Source of the DNA: Bacteroidales bacterium
Lineage (GTDB): Bacteria > Bacteroidota > Bacteroidia > Bacteroidales > Tenuifilaceae
Assembly: GCA_028708425.1 (NCBI GenBank)
Contig: JAQVYY010000001.1
Location: forward strand, 75,840-139,839
Length of the DNA: 64,000 nucleotides
Direction: 5' to 3'
Position numbers and translations under genes: made by a program. Below the pieces are notes generated by a model. It ran no database searches, was not told the origin of the DNA, and saw only the letters and a list, made by a program, of their open reading frames with translations. Positions 27,573 to 37,900 of the stretch are shown here, piece by piece (within the stretch, counting starts at the first letter, position 1; every line of letters starts with the position of its first letter).

Positions 27573-28274
27573 ATGAGGTTAACTTTTAATAAAGAAACAG
27601 ATTGGAGAGAGGGAGTGGTTTTGCTTTTTGATAAACCTCTAGAGTGGACCTCATTTAATGTGGTAAGCAAGGTACGTTCATTGCTTTATCATAGGCTTGG
27701 TTACAAAAAGATAAAGGTGGGCCATGCAGGAACTCTCGACCCTTTAGCCACAGGTTTACTTGTAGTGTGTGTAGGCAGAGCAACCAAGCAGGTTATGCAA
27801 ATTCAGGAATTGGAGAAAGAGTATATTGCCAAGTTCTGCTTAGGATCAACAACTCCATCGTACGACCTTGAAACAGCGATTAACGAACGTTTCCCCATTG
27901 AGCATATCACTCAGCAAAAAGTTAAGGATACTCTGCAAGTTTTTGTGGGACCACAAATGCAAATTCCTCCCCTGTTTTCAGCTAAATTGGTAAACGGTGG
28001 TCGTGCATATAAGCTTGCAAGGCAAGGGGTTGACATGGAGCTAGCCCCATCGGCAATTGAGATTTATGAAATGGAACTCATAGACTATACCATGCCCCAT
28101 ATTACCGTTAGGGTTAAATGTAGTAAGGGAACATACATTAGAGCCCTTGCCCGTGATATTGGAAAAAAACTCGGGTCGGGAGCCCATTTGGTTGAACTAA
28201 GGCGCACAGCCATAGGCCAATTTAATGTTCAAGATGCCAATACCCTCCAAAATTTCGAGGAAATAATTTCTTGA
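27573..28274 (+). CDS. truB: tRNA pseudouridine-55 synthase TruB
   Basis: The 233-residue protein has the catalytic motif GHAGTLDPLATGLLV with Asp56, the thumb-loop region EYIAKFCLGSTTPSYD, and CSKGTYIRALARDIG near residue 190. TruB makes pseudouridine 55 in the T loop of tRNAs. It is at the short end of family length because no C-terminal PUA domain is present, as in other Bacteroidota. A terminator follows about 110 nt downstream. Confidence 0.93.
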   Translation: MRLTFNKETDWREGVVLLFDKPLEWTSFNVVSKVRSLLYHRLGYKKIKVGHAGTLDPLATGLLVVCVGRATKQVMQIQELEKEYIAKFCLGSTTPSYDLETAINERFPIEHITQQKVKDTLQVFVGPQMQIPPLFSAKLVNGGRAYKLARQGVDMELAPSAIEIYEMELIDYTMPHITVRVKCSKGTYIRALARDIGKKLGSGAHLVELRRTAIGQFNVQDANTLQNFEEIIS

Positions 28275-28384
28275 TGTAACCTATTGCAAATTGCTACGTA
28301 TAAGGTAGGCAGTCTCTTTTGTTGTTGTTTTTCACTGGATCGCCTTATAATTAGAGCAATTACGAATATTTGTATATATATTTT

Positions 28385-28412
28385 AATGACTAAAAAATGC
28401 GTTTTAGTCATT
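28385..28412 (+). terminator. Terminator after truB
   Basis: AATGACTAAAA pairs perfectly with TTTTAGTCATT across a 6-nt loop and is followed by TTTTT. Confidence 0.8.
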
Positions 28413-28449
28413 TTTTTACTAACCCTTTTTTTACTAAATTTTTCTTTTA

Positions 28450-29499
28450 ATGAAACTATCCCAGTTTAAATACGATTTACCACTAGATCTTATTGCAAAA
28501 TTTCCAGCTTACAACCGTGACGAATCAAGGCTAATGGTTTTAGATAGGAAGAAGCAAACCATTGAGCATAAGGTTTTCAAGGATTTAATAAACTATTTTG
28601 ACGAAGGTGATGTAATGGCATTTAACAACACCAAGGTTTTTCCTGCTCGTCTGCATGGTAACAAAGAGAAAACCGGAGCCGATATAGAAGTGTTTTTGCT
28701 TAGGGAGTTGAGTAAGGAACAGCGCCTATGGGATGTGCTGGTTGATCCAGCACGTAAAATTCGGATTGGTAACAAGTTGTATTTTGGTGATGAAGACGTA
28801 CTTGTGGCCGAGGTAATTGATAATACTACCAGCAGGGGCAGGACCTTACGCTTTTTATTTGATGGGACTTACGAGGAGTTTAAAGAGACTATTTATCGTT
28901 TGGGCGAAACACCTTTACCTAGGTTCATAAAGCGTGAGGTAACTCCCGAGGACAAAGAGCGCTACCAAACTATTTATGCTAAGCACGAGGGTGCAGTTGC
29001 TGCTCCCACAGCAGGCCTACATTTTAGCCGAGAGCTAATGAAACGCTTAGAGATTAAGGGGGTTGGTTTTGCCGAAGTAACTCTTCATGTGGGGTTAGGT
29101 AATTTTCGCAACGTTGATGTGGAGGATTTAACTAAGCATAAAATGGACTCGGAGCAAATTGATATTCCCGACGAAGCCGTTCAAATAGTGAACTCGGCAA
29201 AGGATGCTAAACGTAAAGTTTGTGCTGTAGGAACCACAGTTCTCAGAACCCTTGAAAGTTCAGTGTCGACCAAAGGTTATCTTAAACCCTTTTCGGGTTG
29301 GACCAATAAGTTTATTTTTCCACCCTACGAATTCAGCGTGCCCGATGCTATGGTTAGCAATTTACACTTACCCTATTCAACCCTATTGATGATGGTTTCA
29401 GCTTTTGCAGGTTACGATTTTCTTTTTGATGCTTATAAGGTAGCGATTAAGGAAAAATATCGTTTTGGTACCTATGGCGATGCCATGCTTATATTATAA
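28450..29499 (+). CDS. queA: tRNA preQ1(34) S-adenosylmethionine ribosyltransferase-isomerase QueA
   Basis: The 349-residue protein is full length for QueA. Motifs: [20 protein letters not shown] at the N-terminus, [35 protein letters not shown] near 180, [14 protein letters not shown] and [13 protein letters not shown]. It transfers the ribosyl part of SAM to preQ1 in tRNA to give epoxyqueuosine. No other queuosine genes are in the window. It sits between two terminators, so it is probably transcribed alone. Confidence 0.93.
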   Translation: MKLSQFKYDLPLDLIAKFPAYNRDESRLMVLDRKKQTIEHKVFKDLINYFDEGDVMAFNNTKVFPARLHGNKEKTGADIEVFLLRELSKEQRLWDVLVDPARKIRIGNKLYFGDEDVLVAEVIDNTTSRGRTLRFLFDGTYEEFKETIYRLGETPLPRFIKREVTPEDKERYQTIYAKHEGAVAAPTAGLHFSRELMKRLEIKGVGFAEVTLHVGLGNFRNVDVEDLTKHKMDSEQIDIPDEAVQIVNSAKDAKRKVCAVGTTVLRTLESSVSTKGYLKPFSGWTNKFIFPPYEFSVPDAMVSNLHLPYSTLLMMVSAFAGYDFLFDAYKVAIKEKYRFGTYGDAMLIL

Positions 29500-29524
29500 G
29501 GCAAAGCAACCCCACTCTATATAT

Positions 29525-29548
29525 AAAACCCGTAAATTTACGGGTTTT
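29525..29548. terminator. Bidirectional terminator between queA and the DUF6427-like gene
   Basis: AAAACCCGTAAA and TTTACGGGTTTT form a perfect palindrome followed by T's on the plus strand. It lies between convergent stop codons 65 bp apart. Confidence 0.8.
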
Positions 29549-29563
29549 TTTATGTGTATTGTT

Positions 29564-30553
29564 TTACAAGCAAAATAGTTGCATCGATAAAACGCCTGCA
29601 ATTAACACTATAAAAAGAAGTTCTGACCAAAATCGATTACGCGAAAAATTAAAGAAAAATGATAGGATAAAAGACAAAGGGATAGCAAGTATAATAATAA
29701 TCTCTATGGAGGTTCCTACACTAAAAAGCATAACTCCCAATGTGCCAAATAAAAGCCAAAGTAGTATGTTGTAGTATTTTCTGATAATAATTTTTTGCAT
29801 ACCCATTGCTCTTAATAAAAACGTTATGCTTATAAGCACTAGCATAATTAAGAAACCTGCAAAAATATGGTATGCAATACCTAATGATGCAAAGGTATAT
29901 AGCGGAGTAAAGTTAAACGAATTTGCAGCTAAAGTGAAAAGTATTGTGGGGCTATCGGTAAAGAAATAGTAATAGCAAAAAGTAAAAAATAGGGGTGTTG
30001 CAAAGCCTGCAATAGCCGATAACCAAGCACGTAAACCCCGAATATTTAGAATAGCAATGCCTATAAACAGTAAAGCTACAATGGTAACTGATGGGAGGTA
30101 GAAAAGGGCTGCAATGGAAACAAAGAAGCCCGATTTAAACAGATTATCGAGCGTATTTACCTCTGCAGATGCAAATAGTTTAGATACGGATAATATGATG
30201 AAGAAAGAGGAATAAGCAGCTGGATTAATACCATGTAAACACGATAAACCCGAACAGATAAGGATGTAAAAAAGCGTTGGCAGGTAGGTTCTATTCTTTA
30301 TAAGATTAAATTGTGCATTAAGCTGTATTAAAAAGATGCTGTTAATAACAATCATTAGGAAAGCCAATAGCTTACTCAAAAATGTTTGAGCAGGTATATG
30401 GTAAGTTATCAAAGTGTATAAGGGCATTTGGTAATTCTCAAAACCATTAGCTGCATATGGATTAATAAAGGTAACTATCCACGAAGCTATGCCAACTAGG
30501 AATATAACCGTGAAAACGCTTGGAAGCTGCTTTTTGAAAAATTTTAGAAACAT
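29564..30553 (-). CDS. Multi-pass membrane protein, DUF6427-like
   Basis: The 329-residue protein has about nine or ten hydrophobic segments (VFTVIFLVGIASWIVTF, LLAFLMIVINSIFLIQL, LLFIGIAILNIRGLRAWL, LAIPLSFILSFFF). The sequence SLSCLHGINPAAYSSF-like region and NIRGLRAWL resemble the DUF6427 family that often follows purD in Bacteroidota. Function unknown. It starts 21 nt after the purD stop, so the two are co-transcribed. Confidence 0.7.
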   Translation of the reverse strand: MFLKFFKKQLPSVFTVIFLVGIASWIVTFINPYAANGFENYQMPLYTLITYHIPAQTFLSKLLAFLMIVINSIFLIQLNAQFNLIKNRTYLPTLFYILICSGLSCLHGINPAAYSSFFIILSVSKLFASAEVNTLDNLFKSGFFVSIAALFYLPSVTIVALLFIGIAILNIRGLRAWLSAIAGFATPLFFTFCYYYFFTDSPTILFTLAANSFNFTPLYTFASLGIAYHIFAGFLIMLVLISITFLLRAMGMQKIIIRKYYNILLWLLFGTLGVMLFSVGTSIEIIIILAIPLSFILSFFFNFSRNRFWSELLFIVLIAGVLSMQLFCL

Positions 30554-30574
30554 ATACCTACTATTAGCTGGTTG

Positions 30575-31849
30575 TTACATTAAGTCTTTTCCAATATCGA
30601 GCCTAAAATATTTACCATCAAATGTAATTTGGTTTGCCATTTTATACGAAATGGTCAGTGACTCTGATAGGGTAGCAGATAACCCAACACATGCCATAAC
30701 CCTTCCGCCTGAAGTTACTAGCTCGTTACTTGCTGTACTTGCTGAACCTGCATAAAACACGATGCTTTCACCAACCTCTTGATAATCGCTAATTACTTTA
30801 CCCTTTGGGCATTTCCCAGGATAGCCCTCGGATACTAAGACTACCGCGGTTGCCACATTATTATGATGCTCAACTGTTACCCCTTCAAGCTCTTGTTTCG
30901 AAGTTTTTATCAACAGGTCTAGAAGATCAGACTTGAGTCTGGGCATTACCACCTGCGTTTCGGGATCGCCCATTCGGGCGTTATATTCAATTACAAATGG
31001 ATCTTCGTCAACTTTCATCAGCCCGATAAATATAAACCCCTTGTAGTCTATCTTATCGGCTTGCAACCCCTCTATGGTTGGTTTTACTATGCTATCTTCA
31101 ACCCTTTTCATAAACTGTTCATCGGCAAAAGGTACGGGCGAAACGGCTCCCATACCCCCTGTATTTAATCCAGTATCGCCCTCGCCGATGCGTTTATAGT
31201 CTTTTGCCTCTGGTAGTATAACATAACTTTTGCCATCGGTAAGGACAAAAACAGAGAGTTCTACGCCGTACAAAAACTCTTCGATAACTACAGTATTACC
31301 CGCATCGCCAAATTTACCATCAAAAAATTGGGTAAGACTCTGCTCTGCCTCCGATAACGTGTTGCATATAATTACCCCTTTTCCTTCGGAAAGGCCATCG
31401 GCTTTTAGTACGTATGGCGATTTAAGCGTTGATAGAAAGGCAATGGCATCGTCTTTCTGTGCTGCGCTAAAACTTTTATATTGAGCAGTGGGTATGCCAT
31501 GCCGCATCATAAACCTTTTTGAAAAATCTTTACTTCCTTCAAGCATAGCACCCTCACGTGTGGGCCCAATTACGGGTATATGCTTTAGCTGATCGTGGTT
31601 TAGGAAAAAATCATGAATACCCTTTATCAGCGGAGCCTCGGGACCAACAACAACCAATTCAATATGGTTTTTCAGCACCAGATCTTTAATTGCGGGAAAA
31701 TCAACCAGGCTAATACCAATATTTGTACCTAGGGTAGATGTTCCTGGGTTTCCAGGGGCAATAAACAGCTGTGTAAGCAAAGGGCTTTGCTTAATTTTCC
31801 AGGCCAATGCGTGCTCGCGCCCGCCCGAGCCTAAAAGAAGTACCTTCAT
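30575..31849 (-). CDS. purD: Phosphoribosylamine-glycine ligase PurD
   Basis: At 424 residues it is full length. ATP-grasp motifs: GSGGREHALAWKI at the start, APGNPGTS, VVGPEAPL, KADGLSEGKGVII near 148, GFIFIGLM and EYNARMGDPETQVVMPRL near 290. It makes glycinamide ribonucleotide in purine synthesis. The other pur genes are not nearby. Confidence 0.95.
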   Translation of the reverse strand: MKVLLLGSGGREHALAWKIKQSPLLTQLFIAPGNPGTSTLGTNIGISLVDFPAIKDLVLKNHIELVVVGPEAPLIKGIHDFFLNHDQLKHIPVIGPTREGAMLEGSKDFSKRFMMRHGIPTAQYKSFSAAQKDDAIAFLSTLKSPYVLKADGLSEGKGVIICNTLSEAEQSLTQFFDGKFGDAGNTVVIEEFLYGVELSVFVLTDGKSYVILPEAKDYKRIGEGDTGLNTGGMGAVSPVPFADEQFMKRVEDSIVKPTIEGLQADKIDYKGFIFIGLMKVDEDPFVIEYNARMGDPETQVVMPRLKSDLLDLLIKTSKQELEGVTVEHHNNVATAVVLVSEGYPGKCPKGKVISDYQEVGESIVFYAGSASTASNELVTSGGRVMACVGLSATLSESLTISYKMANQITFDGKYFRLDIGKDLM

Positions 31850-31943
31850 ATTAGCGTGTTGTAGATTAGTTGGTGTAAAAATAGGCCAATAGTTTCAAAC
31901 CCCAAAGTGAACAGCCATTAGATTTTTAGCGAGTATAAAAAAA

Positions 31944-31962
31944 CCCCGCCTTAGTGGCGGGG
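31944..31962 (-). terminator. Terminator of the SprB-like gene
   Basis: Read on the minus strand, CCCCGCC, a 5-nt loop and GGCGGGG are followed by TTTTTTT, 10 nt past the stop codon. Confidence 0.88.
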
Positions 31963-31972
31963 CTTGAGGTGC

Positions 31973-34900
31973 TTATCGGTTTTTCACCATTTTATAGATT
32001 TTGCTCTCGCTGTTTTGTGTATAGAGCCTGATTAGATAAACCCCAGGGGTCAGTTTTTGCGTGTTAATTGTATCGGTACCCTCAAGGTTAATATCCATTA
32101 TTTTTTGTCCAGATATGCTGGTGATAATTGCTCTTGTAATAAGTTCTGGATCCGAAATTTTTATCTCGTTATTAAATGGGTTGGGGTATAGTTTTATAGA
32201 AAGAAACTCTTCATCCGAAATGCCCGATGGAACCATTACGACGCTTACATCGATATTCTGATCGATAACCGTGAACTCACCCTCAGAGGTGTTATATTCT
32301 TCAAGTCTTACCTGATAGCTATACGTACCTTCGGGGCACGAGAGAATAGCTACACCAGCTTCGTTGGTTACAATTGGGTCGAAAGTATCCACAAAAATTT
32401 CAGCGTTTTCTATTAAATCACCACTTGTATTTTGCACTGTAAATGTAACATCGTAGAGGGGTATGGTTTCTATGGTTACAGTAAGGGTATTACTTTGACC
32501 TGTACATATACCTTTAGTTACCAGAACACTGTATTCGCCAACTTCAGTGGCTTCGTATGATGTGGAAATGGCATCGGTAATGGGTTCATCACCATTAAGC
32601 CATTGATAAGCATCGGCATCGGTAATATCAACGGTAAATGTAACGCTTATTGTTTCGTCCTCTGTCCAAGTCAAATTATCTTCGGTTGAAATGGTAGGTT
32701 TGGGTGTTGGTAGAGTTACTATCTCTATCTCGTTGCTAGTTGCGGTAAACTCATTCACAGTTACCTTAACTTTATACACGCCATCCTCTTCAACTATAAT
32801 GTTTTGTGTACTGGCTTCGGGAATAACCCCATCGTTTCTGAACCAAACATATTCGTCGGCATTGGCAATATTTACCGATAGGTTAACCAGAATATCTTGA
32901 CCCTCGCACCACTCAAGGTTGTCATCGGTTGTAATTATTGGATTGAAGTCCTGATTCTGTGTTATTTCTATGGGATTACTTGTGCCTGTACAACCATTTA
33001 TTCCCATTACCTCAGCTGAGTAAACCCCAACTTCTGTTGCAGTATAGGTAGATTGGTTGGCATCTGGGATTGCAGTTCCGTTGTTGAACCACTGATACGA
33101 TTCTACCGGAACATTATTTATTATATCGGCTATAAATGTAGTGTTAATAGTCTCCCCAAAATTATAATCTACATTATCTTGGGTTGAAATGGTAGGTGCA
33201 GGTCGCTCAATCTCAACAATTGTTAACTCGTTGCTAGATCCAAGGCAGCCATTCACAGTAACTTTTAGCGAGTAGACTCCTAGTTCTGTTGCGGTGTACG
33301 AAGATTCAACTGCTCCATTGATTACCCCACCATTTTTAAACCATTGGTAGGTATCAGCATTATAAATATCACATGTAAATGCTACGTTAATATCGTCGCC
33401 TGAGCAAATATTAAGGTTGTTGATAGTTGAAATAGTTGGCTCGGGAGTTGGATATACCGTAATGGTTGCAGCATCAGAGAACGCTTCGTCGCAAGCACCA
33501 TTTTTCACCACTGCTCTAAATAGGGTTGTTAGGGTTAGGGCATCGCTAGTGTAGGTAGTGGCTGTATTCTCAATATCAATCCATGCCGTTCCGTTATCTA
33601 TTGATAGCTGCCACTTAATCACATCTCCCAAATGACCTGTAAGGGTTAGTTCGCTGGTTTCGCCCTGGCAAATGCTGGTTGAACCGGTTACGCTGCCTCC
33701 AATTGTATTCTCATCAACATCAACAGTGAAAAGATCTGTATAGATAAACAGGCCTAAACTGTTTTTAGCCTTAACCCTATATTGGGTTGTTTGGTTGATT
33801 GGGGGAGCGTAGAAGACAGGATTATTATCTCCGCTGGATTGCCAGATGGTGCCACTGATACTATATTCCCAGCTGATAATTGTGATGTAACTGTAATCTA
33901 TTAGTTCGAGAACGGGGCCATTGCCCGAGCATACTATATTATCGCCATCAATATAACCAATTTTACTTATTTGAGTAATTTCTATTTCATTGCTTATACC
34001 TGAGCAACCATTTACGGTTACCTCAGCTGAGTAAACTCCAACTTCTGTTGCGGTATAGTTAGGCTGGTCGGCACTTGGAATTGCAATTCCGTTGTTGAAC
34101 CATTGATACGATTCGGCATCGTTTATATCAACTGTAAATACTGTGCTAATATCCTCATCCAAATAGTATTCAACTTTATCTTCAGTTGAAATAAGGGGTT
34201 CAGGTATTGGGTTTACCGTAACCATTACCTCGTTGGTTGCTGAGCAACCCGTAGTCGTATTAGTACCCGTAACGGTGAATGTTGTCGTTTCGGTTATCAC
34301 GAATGGCACCCCGTCAACAACGGAATTATCCCACGTGTAGCTGGTGGCATCGCCCGATGCGGTCAGGGTGATGGTCTCGCCGCTGCAGGTTTCAAAGTCC
34401 GCAGGGGCTGTTACGGTTGGCAGCGGGTTTACCGCTATTTCTGCCGTGGTGGTGTTATCGCAGGTACCATCGCTGAACGCATAGGTTACCGTGTACGTGC
34501 CAGCATCGCTAGTCTCCAGGTTAACCTCTCCCGTGGTGGCATCAATTACCAGCCCTGCGGTCGAGCTATACGTTCCCCCTGTAGTACCCGTTTGGGTTGG
34601 GGTTGCTGTGCCAGTGGCGCAGTAGGGGCTGCCAGCGTACGAGATGGTGGCTTCGGGTAGCGGGTTTACCGTAATATCCTGGGTGGCAAAGTTCACGCAG
34701 CCGTTGCCATCGGTATAGGTGTAGGTAATCGTATGGGTTCCCACGCCCGCAGCGTTGGGGTCGAAGCTACTGCCCATCACGCCGTTACCGCTGTAGCTAC
34801 CGCCTACGGGAAGACCGCCCGTTAGGGTGAACGGTGTCGCATCGACGCACACATCCGCGAGTGTAGCCAGGGTTACCTCGGGCAGCGGGTTCACCACTAT

Positions 34901-37900
34901 TTCTGCCGTGGTGGTGTTATCGCAGGTACCGTCGCTGAACGCGTAGGTTACCGTGTACGTGCCAGCATCGCTAGTCTCCAGGTTAACCTCTCCCGTGGTG
35001 GCATCAATTACCAGCCCTGCGGTCGAGCTATACGTTCCCCCTGTAGTACCCGTTTGGGTTGGGGTTGCTGTGCCAGTGGCGCAGTAGGGGCTGCCAGCGT
35101 ACGAGATGGTGGCTTCGGGCAGCGGGTTCACCACTATTTCTGCCGTGGTGGTGTTATCGCAGGTACCATCGCTGAACGCGTAGGTTACCGTGTACGTGCC
35201 AGCATCGCTAGTCTCCAGATTAACCTCTCCCGTGGTGGCATCAATTATCAGCCCTGCGGTCGAGCTATACGTTCCCCCTGTAGTACCGGTTTGGGTTGGG
35301 GTTGCTGTGCCAGTGGCGCAGTAGGGGCTGCCAGCGTACGAGATGTTGGCTTCGGGCAGCGGGTTCACCGTAACAGTTATTGGTAAACTCTCAGCCATGC
35401 AACCCGCTGTTGAATATACGATTACAGATACTTCATCCTGATCATTTAGCAACGATGCCACAAAGGTATTATCAGTGCTTCGAGCCTGAATTTCTGAACC
35501 ATTTAGATAAAAAACATACTCATCACCACCACCAGCTGTAAACGTAATAATATTACCAGAACAAATTGTGTTGCTTGTGGCATCACTGTCGAGTGTGGGT
35601 GTAGGAGTCGGATTAGCCGATTCGAGTATAATTGGATAATCGATGTAGCAGATATTTTCATCGGTAACCCTTACGCTATATGAACCAACACCTAAATCGG
35701 TTTGATCTTTCACGCTTGGCAATACTATGCCAGGACCTGTCCAAAAGTAAGTTTTAGCTCCTGTTCCACCTGAAACAGTAAGGCCTATGCTACCATCCGT
35801 TGATTCGGGACAGGTTGGTTTATTATCTGTGTGGTTTACTGAGATTTCAGAGGGTTGGTCAACAGTTATATTGTAGGAACGTGTACAATCAGCTTTGTCT
35901 TTAATGGTTATTGTATAGGTATCTGCTATTAGATTAGTAAAGGTACTATTTACCTGAAACGTAATTCCATCAATTGAATACTCGTAAGGAGACGTACCAC
36001 CAGAAGCGTTTACGGTTAGTTCACCATCTGCTCCACCATAACAGGATGGTTTAGTAATATCAAAAGTTGCAGAGATTTGAGTTGGCTCAGAAACTGATGC
36101 TGCTTGAAATTTTTGACAGCCCTTGCTGTCGGTTACAGTTACAGAATAATAACCAGCTGTAAGGTTTGAAATTGTTGACGAGGTTAAGGTATTTGACCAA
36201 AGTTGGCTATACCCTCCGTTACCTCCAGTAATGCCAGTAATTGAAAGTGCACCATTACTACCACCATAGCAAGTAACGGGTGTTTCATCGATTGTAACCG
36301 TGATATCATCGGGCTGGGTAATTGTGGTTTCAAAAAGTTTCTCACAACCATTATTATCTGTAACAGTAACGGAGTAATCACCCGCTACCTGCCCCATAAT
36401 ATCTTTTGAACTATGGCCCGAACTCCACGAGTATGAATTGGGGGGGGTGCCTCCAGAAACAGTAAGCACAGCACTACCATCTGAACCGTTATGGCATGAT
36501 ACAACTGTGGGTGTTATGCTACCTGTAATTGCTGTAGGTTGGGTTATTTGAATATTATCTATAACATGCTCATTATCTGTTAGTGGATTGTCATCATCAT
36601 CATAAGTTACCACAACCTTGTATGTGCCAGCTAGCAGGGCTGATGCAGTTTCCATGGAAGAAAGTACATCGCCACCAGAACTTAAAGTCCAGCTATAGGT
36701 GATAGGATTTTCAGGAAATCCACTGGGTTTAAAATAGCTAACGGTGGCTGAACCCGAATTACCGCCATTACAAGAGACATTCGTTGTGGAAGAAATCCAT
36801 ATACTAAATACTTGCTCGTCAACAACGTTAAAGGTTTTGTCCTGAGTACATCCAGCATTATCGGTAACGGTTAGGGTGTAATCTCCTTCGTCGTTAAGTC
36901 CAGAAACATCCTTATTAGTAGATGAATAAGAGTTAGGCCCAACCCAATTGTAAGAAAAATCAGCAGGGTAGCTTCCTGTTCCTCCTGATATATTCGTAAT
37001 CTCAACGGCACCATTGTTTCCTGGGTTAGTAATATTTGTTACAGAACCTGTAATAATAATATCATCAGGATCGGTTAGGGTATAGGTTTTGGTGAACTGA
37101 CATCCATTTTCGTCGGTAATGGTAAGGCAATAGTTACCTGCCATAAGGCCTGTTTGATTTTGGTCATCGTTAACTAGTCCAGAACCATTGCTAGTTGTCC
37201 AGAAATAGGAAAGGTTACCAGTTCCGCCAACGGGATTAATCGAAATTTCACCATTAGCACCACCTGGGCAAGTTACATGAGTGAGCGATGCACCCCCATC
37301 GGATATGGCATCGGGTTCTGTAAAAGTATGCGATGTTTGGGTTGTTTTCAGGTTTGCATCGGTAACAGTAACCGTATATGCCCCTGCGGGTAGGTTTGTT
37401 AGAATTGGAGTGTTTGAACCATAAGGGGAACCATCTTTTGTCCAAGCATAAGTATAGGGTGCTGTTCCAAAGTATGTGGTTACGGTTAACTCCCCAGTGC
37501 TACCGCCATTACAAGCAACATCCTTTTTGTGGGAGAATACAGCAGAGAAAGGATTATTGTATTTGGCTAGGAAACCGTCTTTACTCGGTGAACTACTATT
37601 TGACAAAGGGGGGGTAAAAGAAACAAGGGAACCAGAATCGTCATATTTAAGTTCAGTGGATGCAAAATAGCCTGAAATGTAGGTATTTCCGAGACCGTCG
37701 TATATTACCCCCTGCCCTCTGTCTTCAAGATCTCCAGATAATGAACCTGCCGTAATAGGATTCCCGTCAAGGTCAAACACAAAAAAAACTGTGTCGTAAC
37801 CTCCTCCTGAAGTTATTGTGCTCTCATTAAAAGTTACACTGCTGGAGAAATAACCAGAACAAACCATTATGTTCTCGTGAATTTGTATTCCGTAACCGCT

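Noticed and set aside
35054..35386. Plus-strand frame inside the adhesin gene, with tandem-like sequence
   Set aside because: It is antisense to the near-identical 237-bp cassettes, which keep open frames on both strands by repetition.
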